Origin: Flammeovirga sp. EKP202
GTDB lineage: Bacteria > Bacteroidota > Bacteroidia > Cytophagales > Flammeovirgaceae
NCBI RefSeq assembly: GCF_014534745.1
Contig: NZ_JACVVP010000016.1
Location: 62,001 to 126,000, forward strand
Direction of reading: 5' to 3'
DNA length: 64,000 nucleotides
Positions within the stretch are counted from its first letter, which is position 1. Every line of letters starts with the position of its first letter. Of the stretch, positions 34,548 through 43,895 are shown in pieces. A program made the translations under genes and the position numbers. The notes under the pieces are model-generated. The model was given only the letters and a program-made list of their open reading frames with translations. It ran no database searches and was not told where the DNA came from.

Positions 34548-35684
34548 ATGAAAAGCATTTACAAATATATTGGGATAAGCTTAGCCTTGATATCAATCAA
34601 TGCTTGTGATCCTTTAAAAGATATCAATGATCAAATTGTTGACGGAAGGCCGTCTAGTAATACAGATTATACACTTGTCGAGGACGATTACGATTTATCA
34701 TGTAGTGAGGCTGTACAACGATTTAAAAGTTTCAGTAATGATGTACCACCTGATAATGACACATGTGGAGTGGCTCAAATTTTGAATCAAAAATTCCTAG
34801 GTGTCGAAGGTGATATTCTTAATGCAACGTATGACTTTTATAACCCTCTTTACAAGGGAACAACGGTACAGTATACAGCCACACAAGCAGATTATGATCG
34901 CTTCGGTAATTTCAATAATCTCAACCTCACGCAATCCATTATAGTTTGTGACTCTGTCTTTACACTTACATCAGGAAAACAAGCTGTTAAAACAGATATA
35001 GTTGCACTTACTGCTAATTATTACGATGGTAGAAATACAGCAAATGACACTTTAATTGAATATGTCTCTTTCGGAAGTCCTATATGGCATCAGATTTATG
35101 TCTTGCAAACCAATGATTATCAATTGATGGATCAGGCCACTAATCCAAATTATTTCACGAGCAAGAGTACAGCTATTGATCGAATTCCGGTGTGGTTAAA
35201 ACTATACAGTGATCCATTTGCAAGTGCAGGAGACACAAGAATTATCCAATATATCGTTAGAGAGTTTGACGACGATAATAATGCTCAGTACAAAGATTAC
35301 CTCGCTCAGTTTGATTACAATGGAGCAGAATGGGAGAATATCACTGATACTTCTCCTCAAACTTCGGCATTTAAATGGTCTGCTGAGACTTCTGATTGGG
35401 CAATATCACCTGTATATACTTTTATCAGACAGCCTGATGATACCGAACCTACTGATGGGAAAACGTATACACTTCAAGCTTCTGATTATACTTCAGTAGG
35501 TGAATCATTCCCTAACTTTGATACTAGAAATAATTCCCAAGAAGATATTGACAGAAAAATCGGTACTATTCTGAATTCTCAATCTGAAATAACTATAGAG
35601 GAAAATGATAATATCAAAGTTATCTATGCAGTCTACCCTGCTGGCAGTGCACCTACAGAGGGAGTATATAAAGCTACACTTTAA
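34548..35684 (+). CDS. Repeat-built lipoprotein paired with TonB receptor, copy 2
   Basis: A 378-residue lipoprotein related to the 30127 product. Its signal peptide ends in the lipobox SINAC, and the mature start CDPLKDINDQI matches CDPYKDLNDSV of copy 1. Three recognisable repeat units begin at about 40 (YTLVEDDYDLSCSEA), 187 (VLQTNDYQLM) and 305 (YTLQASDYTSVGESFPNF). Each continues into a helix and an acidic strand pair such as DNIKVIYAVYP. A further DY unit near 110 looks degenerate. It is 100 residues shorter than copy 1, consistent with loss of one unit. Cotranscription with the receptor is nearly certain (18-bp gap). The function is unknown; a surface ligand-binding partner is inferred. 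Confidence 0.75.
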   Translation: MKSIYKYIGISLALISINACDPLKDINDQIVDGRPSSNTDYTLVEDDYDLSCSEAVQRFKSFSNDVPPDNDTCGVAQILNQKFLGVEGDILNATYDFYNPLYKGTTVQYTATQADYDRFGNFNNLNLTQSIIVCDSVFTLTSGKQAVKTDIVALTANYYDGRNTANDTLIEYVSFGSPIWHQIYVLQTNDYQLMDQATNPNYFTSKSTAIDRIPVWLKLYSDPFASAGDTRIIQYIVREFDDDNNAQYKDYLAQFDYNGAEWENITDTSPQTSAFKWSAETSDWAISPVYTFIRQPDDTEPTDGKTYTLQASDYTSVGESFPNFDTRNNSQEDIDRKIGTILNSQSEITIEENDNIKVIYAVYPAGSAPTEGVYKATL

Positions 35685-35785
35685 TTGATAAAAGACATTC
35701 ATAAGAATTATGCTCAAAAAACTATAAATGAGCACTTTAAATAATAGATAATTTTATCGCAGTTTCATTTTCGCAACTTTATTTT

Positions 35786-35826
35786 AAAAGTCATCTTCAC
35801 TAAAAAATGGAGATGACTTTTCTTTT
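35786..35826 (+). terminator. Terminator of TonB-receptor pair 2
   Basis: AAAAGTCATCT (35786-35796) pairs perfectly with AGATGACTTTT (35811-35821), followed by CTTTT. Confidence 0.88.
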
Positions 35827-35937
35827 CTCAGTTTACTGTTATAATATTTGATTATGTTTATCATTAAAAGTATAAATAAAAACTAATGATTTATTTTCTT
35901 CATATTTGCGATGTAACCATTTAAAAACCTATTGCAT

Positions 35938-37347
35938 ATGAGTACATTAGAATTAGTTAGTAGAACAGAAGAAAAGAAAGTTAAAGTACCTGTAAAAATT
36001 GCTGTTGCTGAAGGAGATAGCATCGGTCCTGAGATCATGAGAGCCACTTTGAACATCTTAAATGAGGCAGGTGCTGAAGTAGAACCAGAGTTTATTGAAC
36101 TCGGTGAAAAAGCATATTTAGCAGGAAAAACATCAGGTATCGACGAAGATGCTTGGGATATCATCAAGAATAACAAAATCATCCTAAAGGCTCCTATTAC
36201 AACACCACAAGGAAAAGGATACAAGAGCTTAAATCTTACTCTAAGAAAAACATTGGGTTTATTTGCCAATGTCAGGCCTGTAGAAGCCTACTCTCCTTTT
36301 GTTCCTACTCACTTCCCAAAAATGGATGTGGTTATCATAAGAGAAAACGAAGAAAACTTATATGCAGGAATCGAACACAGACAAACCCAAGATGTATATC
36401 AATGCTTAAAACTAATTACTAGACCGGGTTGTGAAAGAACCATCAGATACGCTTTTGAGTACGCAAAAGTTTACAATCGAAAGAAGGTAACATGCATGGT
36501 TAAAGATAATATCATGAAAATTACCGATGGATTATTCCATAAAGTATTTGATAAAATCGCTCAAGAGTATCCTGAAATTAAAAACGAAGTACAGATTATT
36601 GATATTGGTTCTGCCAAACTTGCGGCTCAACCAGAAGATTATGATGTAATGTTTGAAGCAATTCATGGTTCTGCCCCAGATATAGCCGGTAAAAACATCG
36701 CCAATCCTTCAGGACTTTTAAATGCTGCTATCTCAATGCTCGCTCACATTGGACAAGCTGAAATTGGAGACAAGATCAAAAATGCTTGGTTATGTACGAT
36801 CGAACAGGGTTATCATACTGCTGATATCTATAGAGAAGGCGTCAGTAGAAAGAAGGTAGGCACCGAAGAGTTTACAAATATCATTATTTCAAATCTTGAA
36901 CGCATACCTAACCTTCTCCAAAAAAGTTTTAGTAGCTCGGGAAACAGAATAATAAATATTCCTGACTATATCAGAAAAGAGCAGAAAAAGGAATTGGTGG
37001 GTGTTGATGTATTTTTAGATTGGAAAGAAGCTGATCCTGATAAGCTTGGCAGTGTACTATCAAGACTTGACATCTATCAACTAAAGCTAAAAATGATTAC
37101 AAATAGAGGTGTAAAAGTTTATCCAGAAGGATTAAGCGAAACGTATTGCACTGACCATTGGAGATGTAGGTTTGTGAGTAAAAGTGCCATTATCAATAAA
37201 GATGAGCCTGATTATAAGGCCATTGAATTTGAACATATCTTGGCTTTACAATCCGTATTACATCATCTAGGTTACGATGTTATTAAAACTGAGAATCTTT
37301 ATGAGTTTGAAGGTCATAGAGGTTTCTCTTTAGGCCAAGGCGAGTAA
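35938..37347 (+). CDS. icd: Isocitrate dehydrogenase (NADP+), long form
   Basis: A 469-residue enzyme oxidising isocitrate to 2-oxoglutarate in the TCA cycle. The N-terminal IAVAEGDSIGPEIM matches the isocitrate/isopropylmalate dehydrogenase start. The substrate loop is KSLNLTLRKTLGLFANVRP, the catalytic Tyr region is IIRENEENLYAGIEHRQ, and the metal site is FEAIHGSAPDIAGKNIANPSGLLNAAISML. Residues about 340-469 form the extra C-terminal domain typical of the roughly 480-residue bacterial type. I take the ATG at 35938; the frame also has a TTG two codons earlier. A -7-like CATATTTG (35901-35908) is one mismatch from consensus. The hairpin at 37359 terminates it. AcnB, the preceding TCA step, is 1.3 kb away. 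Confidence 0.93.
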   Translation: MSTLELVSRTEEKKVKVPVKIAVAEGDSIGPEIMRATLNILNEAGAEVEPEFIELGEKAYLAGKTSGIDEDAWDIIKNNKIILKAPITTPQGKGYKSLNLTLRKTLGLFANVRPVEAYSPFVPTHFPKMDVVIIRENEENLYAGIEHRQTQDVYQCLKLITRPGCERTIRYAFEYAKVYNRKKVTCMVKDNIMKITDGLFHKVFDKIAQEYPEIKNEVQIIDIGSAKLAAQPEDYDVMFEAIHGSAPDIAGKNIANPSGLLNAAISMLAHIGQAEIGDKIKNAWLCTIEQGYHTADIYREGVSRKKVGTEEFTNIIISNLERIPNLLQKSFSSSGNRIINIPDYIRKEQKKELVGVDVFLDWKEADPDKLGSVLSRLDIYQLKLKMITNRGVKVYPEGLSETYCTDHWRCRFVSKSAIINKDEPDYKAIEFEHILALQSVLHHLGYDVIKTENLYEFEGHRGFSLGQGE

Positions 37348-37358
37348 GCAAAAATAAA

Positions 37359-37401
37359 CCCACTGAACGTGTATATCATACTGCATTCAGTGGGTATTTT
37401 T
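37359..37401. terminator. Bidirectional terminator icd / esterase lipoprotein
   Basis: CCCACTGAA (37359-37367) pairs with TTCAGTGGG (37386-37394). T tracts follow on both strands (TATTTTT on +, TTTATTTTT on -), serving convergent genes. Confidence 0.88.
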
Positions 37402-37432
37402 ATGGTAAATAACCAAAAAATTATAGTTTCAC

Positions 37433-38425
37433 TTATTCAACAATTAGGTTTTGATGTTCTACCATAAAATTAAAGGCTAATTCCTCTAATGTCATTCCAT
37501 TTACAATTGCACCCCATGGACCATGACCTCTCCCTTCAATACCATAAAAAGAATAATTCGATTTCCTGTTAAATAATTCTTCTCTCAAAGCGATTCCTTC
37601 TGCATAGTCTACTGTTGTATCTTCCATACCGTGTACAATAAGAAAAGAAGGAAGTGAAGTTGTTTCAAAACGATTCACCTCTTTTACTTGATTAAGCATA
37701 TCAACGCCTAATTTACTTCCCCAAAAATCAAGTATTGTTTTAATTGAATAATTGTCATTTTGATTTATAGAAGAAATAGTTGGGTCAACAGTATCTGAAA
37801 TTTCTTTATTATAATCTTCTTGATTTGTCACGCCTAAACTTGTCGCTATAATTGCACCAGCTGATCCTCCTCCAACAGTTATATATTCTGTATTGATACC
37901 ATACTTTGATGAATTACTAACAACCCATCTTAATGCCGCTTTTGCATCCCTATGGGCCGGATAAAGAGACAAAGCTGCATTTTGCTCGGCTGTTTCTAAA
38001 TTTGTTTGTACATAGTCGATCCATTCTTGTGGTACAGTTCCGATATCACCCCTTAACCTGTAATTGATAGAAAAAGCCACCCATCCCCTTTTGGCGTAAA
38101 ATTGAGCTAGATTGACAATATTTATATCTTCTTTTGAACCTCCAATAAATCCACCTCCGTGAATTAATACTACAGCAGGTCGATTGGTTACAGTGTTTTG
38201 AGGTTCATAAATATCTAATTTCAAATCAATCGCTTCAGAGGCAGTAGAATTAATAAATTGATGACTCAAACCTTGAGCATATACTACATTTTCTGTGACT
38301 ATTACATTATAATTTTCAGTCAGCTTTACCGTTGGGGCTAATTGAGTATCTATAGGTTGAATCTTTTCTTCCTCTGAAGTACAACTATAGAATAAGATGA
38401 TAAAGAGTAATAAATACTTTCTCAT
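37433..38425 (-). CDS. Alpha/beta hydrolase (carboxylesterase-like) lipoprotein
   Basis: A 330-residue exported esterase. The signal peptide ends in a lipobox (LFIILFYSC) and the mature protein begins CTSEEEK. The oxyanion-hole motif is VVLIHGGGFIGGSKED (about 85-100). The nucleophile elbow is GGGSAGAIIA (Ser about 189), Asp is likely in VHGMEDTTVDYAEG and the His in GRGHGPWG (about 300). This resembles the BD-FAE/esterase_lipase group acting on acetylated or feruloylated polysaccharides or peptides. A -7 box TAGCTTTG on the - strand (38456-38463) lies 30 bp upstream of the ATG. It is a lone gene between icd and acnB without evident functional link. Confidence 0.85.
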   Translation of the reverse strand: MRKYLLLFIILFYSCTSEEEKIQPIDTQLAPTVKLTENYNVIVTENVVYAQGLSHQFINSTASEAIDLKLDIYEPQNTVTNRPAVVLIHGGGFIGGSKEDINIVNLAQFYAKRGWVAFSINYRLRGDIGTVPQEWIDYVQTNLETAEQNAALSLYPAHRDAKAALRWVVSNSSKYGINTEYITVGGGSAGAIIATSLGVTNQEDYNKEISDTVDPTISSINQNDNYSIKTILDFWGSKLGVDMLNQVKEVNRFETTSLPSFLIVHGMEDTTVDYAEGIALREELFNRKSNYSFYGIEGRGHGPWGAIVNGMTLEELAFNFMVEHQNLIVE

Positions 38426-38544
38426 TGTTGTTTGCTTTATAAATAATCAAAAGGGCAAAGCTAAGCGTTTTTCATTACTCTAATATTAATTTTTGAAATT
38501 ATTCTAAGTAGTCATATAAACAAATAGAAGTTCTTGAATAAAAA

Positions 38545-38588
38545 AATCTCGATGAGGTATCTATTTAAAGATATCCCACCGAGATTTA
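38545..38588 (-). terminator. Terminator of acnB
   Basis: AATCTCG and the complementary CGAGATT, with GATATC-type inner pairing, form an imperfect stem (38545-38586). Read on the - strand it is followed by TTTTTTATTC. Confidence 0.75.
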
Positions 38589-38656
38589 TATTCTTATTTG
38601 TATCAAAAGTACTTTGTATACTCAAAGCATCTTTCGAATTACAAAATCAATTCTAA

Positions 38657-41437
38657 TTAAGAATTAACTAAAAGCTTAGATGATGGCTTGAACTTCGTTA
38701 AGTTGATGCCTTTTACTGCTGCTTGGTACTCGACTAAATCAGGAGTTCTACCTAAAATAGTTGAAAGTACTACTACAGGAGTAGATGATAATAATGACTC
38801 ACCTTTCTTCTCAGAAGAATCTTTTACAACTCTACCTTGGAATAAACGAGTTGAAGTTGCCATTACAGTATCACCTGGCTCAGCTTTCTCTTGGTTACCC
38901 ATACAAAGGTTACAACCAGGACGCTCTAAGTATAACATGTTCTCATACTTCGTACGAGCAGCACCTTTTGGAGCATCATCATCGAATTCAAAACCAGAGT
39001 ACTTTTGAAGCACTTCCCAATCTCCTTCTTCTTTTAACTCATCTACAATGTTGTATGTAGGAGGAGCTACTACTAGAGGAGCTTTGAATTCAACTTTACC
39101 ATGTAACTCTTCAATGTTTTTCAACATTTGAGCAAGAATCTTCATGTCACCTTTGTGAACCATACATGATCCAATGAAACCTAAATCAACTTGTCTGTCT
39201 CCACCGTAGTAAGAAAGAGGTCTGATTGTATCGTGTGTATAACGCTTCGATACGTCTTCGTTGTATACATCTGGATCGGCAATCATTGGTTCAACGATCT
39301 CATCCAAGTCAACTACTACTTCAGCAAAGTACTTCGCGTCAGCGTCTGGAGTCAATGGAGGTTTAGCACCTGACTTCACCTCTTCGATTCTTGTATTTGC
39401 CTTATCGATCAAGCCTTGAAGCACTCCTTTTTCATTGTCCATACCCTTCTCAATCATGATCTGGATTCTAGACTTAGCGATTTCTAATGACTCTACTAAT
39501 GTTTCATCTTCAGAAATACAGATAGATGCTTTCGCTTTCATTTCTGCAGTCCAGTCAGTGAAAGTAAACGCTTGGTCAGCTGTCAAAGTACCAATGTGTA
39601 CCTCAATTACTCTACCTTGGAATACGTTGTCACCACCGAATTGCTTCAACATTTGTTGTTGTGTTGCATGAACTACATCACGGAAGTCCATATAAGGCTT
39701 CATATCACCTTTGAAAGTCACTTTTACTGACTCAGGAATTGGCATAGTTGCCTCACCTGTTGCCAATGCTAATGCTACTGTACCTGAGTCAGCACCAAAA
39801 GCAACACCTTTTGACATTCTTGTATGAGAGTCACCACCGATGATGATATCCCAATCAGAAACAGTGATGTCATTCAATACTTTATGAATAACGTCAGTCA
39901 TTGAGTGGTAAACGTGTTTAGGGTCACGAGCAGTAATCAAACCGAAGTCGTTCATGAATTTCATCAACTTAGGAATGTTCGCTTGTGCTTTCTTATCCCA
40001 AACAGAGGCAGTGTGACATCCTGATTGATAAGCACCATCAACAATTGGAGAAATAACTGTAGCAGCCATTGACTCTAATTCTTGAGAAGTCATCAAACCA
40101 GTAGTATCTTGAGAACCAACGATGTTTACTTCTACACGAACGTCTGAACCTGAGTGTAAAGTAACACCTGGAGTAGTTCCTACTGCATTTTTATTAAAGA
40201 TTTTTTCAACCGCAGTTAAACCTTGACCATCAACTGAGATTTCTTTTGATGGAGCAAATACTACTGGAGCCTCAACTCCTAAAGTCTTCGCTGCGAATGA
40301 TTGTAATTTCTTACCGAATACAACAGCATAAGAACCACCTGCTTTGATAAACTCAACTTTTTGTGGAGTTAATGAAGCTGAGATGTCGATTAATTCTTGA
40401 TCTCCGTTGTATAATTTTTTAGTCTTAGTGTTGATTGTTAGCACCGTACCAGTTTCTACTGAGTAAGTTTGCTCTAATACAGGCTCACCATCAGCGTCTA
40501 AAACTGTTTTACCGTCAGCATCTTTTTGCTTCACCCAGTTTTGAAGGTCAATACCAATACCACCTGTTACTCCTACTGTAGTTAAGAAGATTGGTGAAAT
40601 ACCGTTTGTACCAGCAATAATTGGAGCGATGTTTACAAATGGAACGTATGGGCTACCAGGGATACCTGTCCATAATGCCACGTTGTTTACACCAGACATT
40701 CTTGAAGAACCTACACCCATAGTACCTTTCTCAGCGATTAACATCACTCTCTTGTCAGGGTGCTCTTCTTTTAATGCTTTTAATGCTGCTTGTTGCTCTT
40801 TGTCGTGTTCGAAGATACATTGTCCGTGTAATTCACGGTCTGATCTTGAGTGAGCGTCAGCACCAGGAGAAAGTAAATCTGTAGAGATATCTCCCGTTCC
40901 AGCAATAAATGTTACGATTTTGATTTCCTCATCAACTTCAGGAAGTTTTGTGAAGAATTCAGCTTGTGCATAGCTTTCTAAAATATCTTTAGCGATAGCG
41001 TTACCTTCTTTGAAAGCAACCTCTATACGCTCCATATCCGCTTCATATAAGAAAACTTGTGTTTTCAATACTTTTGAAGCCTCCTCTGCAATTTTAGCAT
41101 CAGCACCTAAAGCAAGGTCTAAAAGTACTTCGATAGAAGGACCACCTTTCATGTGTGACAATTGCTCAAATGCAAACTCAGAAGAAATCTCAGCTACAGC
41201 AACTTCTCCAAGAATAATCTCTTTTAAAAACTTCGCTTTTACACCTGCTGCACTTGTAGTACCAGGTAATGTGTTGTAAATAAAAAAGTTAAGTGAATCT
41301 TCACGGTATTCGTTACCAGTGTCTTTGATTTGTTCAATTACTTCTGAAAGTAATTCTGCGTCATCGATCGGTTTCGGGTGAAGTCCTTGCGCTTTTCTCT
41401 CTTCAATTTCCTTGAGGTATTCGTTATATCTGCTCAT
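38657..41437 (-). CDS. acnB: Aconitate hydratase B / 2-methylisocitrate dehydratase
   Basis: A 926-residue [4Fe-4S] enzyme converting citrate to isocitrate. The N-terminal HEAT-like helical domain (1-160) and swivelling domain (about 165-330) precede the catalytic core, the AcnB order. Cluster ligands are visible as the Cys in DGAYQSGCHTASVWDKK (Cys about 479) and the pair in ERPGCNLCMGNQEKAEPG near residue 840. Substrate-binding segments include GGDSHTRMSKGVAFGADSGTVALALATGEATMPIPESV and the C-terminal ATSTRLFQGR. A -7 box TAAATTTG (- strand, 41555-41562) predicts a leader of about 110 nt. Together with icd it supplies two consecutive TCA steps, but the genes are in separate, convergent units. 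Confidence 0.95.
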   Translation of the reverse strand: MSRYNEYLKEIEERKAQGLHPKPIDDAELLSEVIEQIKDTGNEYREDSLNFFIYNTLPGTTSAAGVKAKFLKEIILGEVAVAEISSEFAFEQLSHMKGGPSIEVLLDLALGADAKIAEEASKVLKTQVFLYEADMERIEVAFKEGNAIAKDILESYAQAEFFTKLPEVDEEIKIVTFIAGTGDISTDLLSPGADAHSRSDRELHGQCIFEHDKEQQAALKALKEEHPDKRVMLIAEKGTMGVGSSRMSGVNNVALWTGIPGSPYVPFVNIAPIIAGTNGISPIFLTTVGVTGGIGIDLQNWVKQKDADGKTVLDADGEPVLEQTYSVETGTVLTINTKTKKLYNGDQELIDISASLTPQKVEFIKAGGSYAVVFGKKLQSFAAKTLGVEAPVVFAPSKEISVDGQGLTAVEKIFNKNAVGTTPGVTLHSGSDVRVEVNIVGSQDTTGLMTSQELESMAATVISPIVDGAYQSGCHTASVWDKKAQANIPKLMKFMNDFGLITARDPKHVYHSMTDVIHKVLNDITVSDWDIIIGGDSHTRMSKGVAFGADSGTVALALATGEATMPIPESVKVTFKGDMKPYMDFRDVVHATQQQMLKQFGGDNVFQGRVIEVHIGTLTADQAFTFTDWTAEMKAKASICISEDETLVESLEIAKSRIQIMIEKGMDNEKGVLQGLIDKANTRIEEVKSGAKPPLTPDADAKYFAEVVVDLDEIVEPMIADPDVYNEDVSKRYTHDTIRPLSYYGGDRQVDLGFIGSCMVHKGDMKILAQMLKNIEELHGKVEFKAPLVVAPPTYNIVDELKEEGDWEVLQKYSGFEFDDDAPKGAARTKYENMLYLERPGCNLCMGNQEKAEPGDTVMATSTRLFQGRVVKDSSEKKGESLLSSTPVVVLSTILGRTPDLVEYQAAVKGINLTKFKPSSKLLVNS

Positions 41438-41554
41438 AAAAATTCTCTTTGTGGTGTAAAAGGTAGTTTATAAGTTTGTTTTATGTAAATTAGTAAAATA
41501 TGTATATTACTGATTACTCGTTAGATAAATAAAATTATCTGTTTTTTCGCAGTG

Positions 41555-41562
41555 CAAATTTA
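41555..41562 (-). promoter_or_regulatory. -7 box of acnB
   Basis: TAAATTTG on the - strand, followed by C, matches TAnnTTTG. The leader so defined contains a small hairpin AGATAA/TTATCT near 41525-41541. Confidence 0.45.
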
Positions 41563-41905
41563 CAAATAAAATTTAATATTTATCCCCTAACCTAGTATAA
41601 TCGGATATCATACCACTTAATATCCAACTCTATTTTTAGAATTTAAACCAAAATCGTATTAATAAATTATTACAATTTTGAAGCAATATTCATTTATAAA
41701 GAACTTACGTGAATTGAATTAATGGTTGAAACTAAACGTTAATCAAATTTGAAGAAAGTTCTTTATTAAGTATTACTACGTAAATTTACGTAAAAAATCT
41801 ATCAATTCAAACCAAATACAGAAGTGTATTACATATCTTACACCTATCCATTGATTCTGATTCAAATTTAGTAATAAACTCTTTTAATTTTTATTAAAAA
41901 CAAAA
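41563..41905. other. AT-rich spacer acnB / rlmD
   Basis: No gene is visible. An inverted repeat GGATAT/ATATCC near 41603-41625 lies just upstream of the acnB -7 box, where an operator could be. The rest is featureless. Confidence 0.4.
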
Positions 41906-41932
41906 AAGAGAAGCTTTTTTCAAACTTCTCTT
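41906..41932 (-). terminator. Terminator of rlmD
   Basis: AAGAGAAG (41906-41913) pairs with CTTCTCTT (41925-41932). On the - strand it runs into TTTTTTGTTTTT. It ends seven bases before the rlmD stop codon. Confidence 0.8.
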
Positions 41933-41938
41933 CCTTAT

Positions 41939-43348
41939 TTATTTTAATTCTAAAGCAACTACATTCTCCACGTGGTAAGTGTGAGGGAACATATCTACAG
42001 GCATTACCTTTGTCACTTTGTATTTCTCATCTAATAGTGCTAAATCTCTCGCTTGCGTTGCTGGGTTACAACTAATGTAAACGATTCGCTTTGGAGCTAC
42101 TTTCAAGATTTGAGCAACTACCTTTTCATCCATACCAGCTCTCGGAGGGTCAGTGATGATCACATCAGGTTCTCCATGCTTCTTGATGAATGATGGCACC
42201 AAGATATCTTTCATATCTCCGGCAAAGAACTTACAGTTTTCAATACCGTTCAAATCTGTATTGACTTTTGCATCTTTGATCGCATCTTTTACATACTCAA
42301 TACCAATCACCTCTTTTGCTTTTTTAGAAACAAATTGAGCAATTGTACCTGTACCTGTATAAAGGTCATATACTTTTTCCTCACCTGTCAACTCTGCAAA
42401 ATCACGAGCTACTTTGTATAAATTGTAAGCTTGTTTTGAGTTTGTTTGATAGAAAGATTTAGGTCCCACTCTGAAACGTAACCCTTCCATTTCTTCCTCA
42501 ATGTAAGGTAAACCATGGTAAGTAATTACATCTAGATCATGGTAACTATCATTTCTCTTACCATTAATCACATATAATAAAGATGTAATTTCTGGGAATT
42601 GTTCTTTTACATGATCCAAAAGAGCATTACGTTTCTCTTCGTCATCTTTAAAGAACAATAACATCACCATAATATCACCTGTTGAAGAAGTTCTGATGAC
42701 CATATTTCTTAAGAAACCATCTTCTTCTTTTTGATCATATACTGTATAATCATTCTTTACAATGAAATCATAAACAGATTTTCTGATATCATCAGAAGGT
42801 TTATTTTGAAGGTAGCAATTGTTTAAGTGTAGAATCTTGTTCCACATACCTGGCAAGTGAAGTCCTACACCTCTTTTCTCAATTCCATCAGTATTGGATT
42901 CCATTTCTTCTTTTGTCAACCAACGGTTACCCGTAAAGGTAAATTCCATTTTGTTACGGTATTCAAAAGTTTCTGCAGAAGCAAAAATTGGTGTAATTTC
43001 AGGTAGCTCTACCTTACCGATTCTTGACAACTGATCTACTACTTGCTTTTGCTTATAGTGCAACTGCCATTTGTAATCCAACATTTGCCACTTACACCCT
43101 CCGCAAGTACCAAAGTGCTCACAAAACGGCTCAATTCTTTGATCAGAATATTCATGGAATTGAATAGGACGCGCCTCCATATAGGCTCTTCTCTTCTTTG
43201 TCACTTGAAGGTCACAAACATCGCCTGTTACTGCACCTGTCACAAAAACAGTCATGTTGTCTTCTGTTTTTGCAATTGCTTTTCCTTCACTTCCAACATC
43301 AATGATATTGACGTTTTCTAAAACTATATTTTTTTTTCTTCTTGCCAT
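41939..43348 (-). CDS. rlmD: 23S rRNA (uracil-5-)-methyltransferase RlmD/RumA-type
   Basis: A 469-residue SAM-dependent RNA m5U methyltransferase. A TRAM domain occupies about 8-65 (NIIDVGSEGKAIAKTEDNMTVFVTGAVTGD). An [4Fe-4S] site is visible as C-x5-C-x2-C (FCEHFGTCGGCKWQML, about 75-90) plus a later Cys (NNCYLQNK). The SAM site is VYDLYTGTGTIAQFVSKKAKEVIGIE, followed by ITDPPRAGMDEKV. The catalytic Cys lies in VYISCNPATQARDLALL (about 421-437), and the base Glu in HVENVVALE. Paralogues exist in this group, so RlmD versus RlmCD specificity is not certain. folK lies 15 bp upstream on the same strand, so they are probably cotranscribed. Confidence 0.9.
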   Translation of the reverse strand: MARRKKNIVLENVNIIDVGSEGKAIAKTEDNMTVFVTGAVTGDVCDLQVTKKRRAYMEARPIQFHEYSDQRIEPFCEHFGTCGGCKWQMLDYKWQLHYKQKQVVDQLSRIGKVELPEITPIFASAETFEYRNKMEFTFTGNRWLTKEEMESNTDGIEKRGVGLHLPGMWNKILHLNNCYLQNKPSDDIRKSVYDFIVKNDYTVYDQKEEDGFLRNMVIRTSSTGDIMVMLLFFKDDEEKRNALLDHVKEQFPEITSLLYVINGKRNDSYHDLDVITYHGLPYIEEEMEGLRFRVGPKSFYQTNSKQAYNLYKVARDFAELTGEEKVYDLYTGTGTIAQFVSKKAKEVIGIEYVKDAIKDAKVNTDLNGIENCKFFAGDMKDILVPSFIKKHGEPDVIITDPPRAGMDEKVVAQILKVAPKRIVYISCNPATQARDLALLDEKYKVTKVMPVDMFPHTYHVENVVALELK

Positions 43349-43363
43349 TATCTAAAGATAAAC

Positions 43364-43858
43364 CTATTTAATCAACAGCTTTTTTACTGTAAGCGGATCT
43401 TTACAGCGCAAAAGTATATCACTTAAGGATTGATTTAAAACTGGATGAACAAAGTTTGGTAATATTTCTGTTAATGGTTCTAATGTGAACCTTCTTTCCT
43501 GTATAAAAGGGTGAGGCACTTTTAAATTTTCATCTGAAACCACCTCGCTTTCAATAAACAATATATCAACATCAATAATTCTCGCTCCCCACTTTTCTTT
43601 CCTCACTCTCCCTAACTTATGCTCAATATTTTGAGTTGTATTTAATAAATCTTGTGGACTCATCGTTGTTTTACAAACCAAAACTTGATTGTAATAACTC
43701 GGTTGATCCTCCTTTCCCCATGCTGCTGTTTCATAGAAATGTGAAAGGCTTAAAACCTCTCCAATATCATTATTAATTTCCATTACAGCCTGACGAAGAG
43801 TTTCTTCCTTATTACCAAGATTAGCCCCTAACAAAAGGACAATATTCTTTTCTGACAT
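43364..43858 (-). CDS. folK: 2-amino-4-hydroxy-6-hydroxymethyldihydropteridine pyrophosphokinase
   Basis: A 164-residue HPPK of folate synthesis, transferring pyrophosphate from ATP to hydroxymethyl-dihydropterin. Diagnostic segments are LLLGANLGNKEETLRQA at the N-terminus, YETAAWGKEDQPSYYNQVLV, the loop RKEKWGARIIDVDILF with the two metal-binding Asp residues (about 95-112), and PHPFIQERRFTLEPLTEI. Length and motif order are standard for a single-domain FolK. Its gene lies between tamL (37 bp upstream) and rlmD (15 bp downstream) on one strand, suggesting a tamL-folK-rlmD unit. Confidence 0.95.
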   Translation of the reverse strand: MSEKNIVLLLGANLGNKEETLRQAVMEINNDIGEVLSLSHFYETAAWGKEDQPSYYNQVLVCKTTMSPQDLLNTTQNIEHKLGRVRKEKWGARIIDVDILFIESEVVSDENLKVPHPFIQERRFTLEPLTEILPNFVHPVLNQSLSDILLRCKDPLTVKKLLIK

Positions 43859-43895
43859 TTATTCGTTTTAAAATTTCGCACAAAAATAAGAATAA

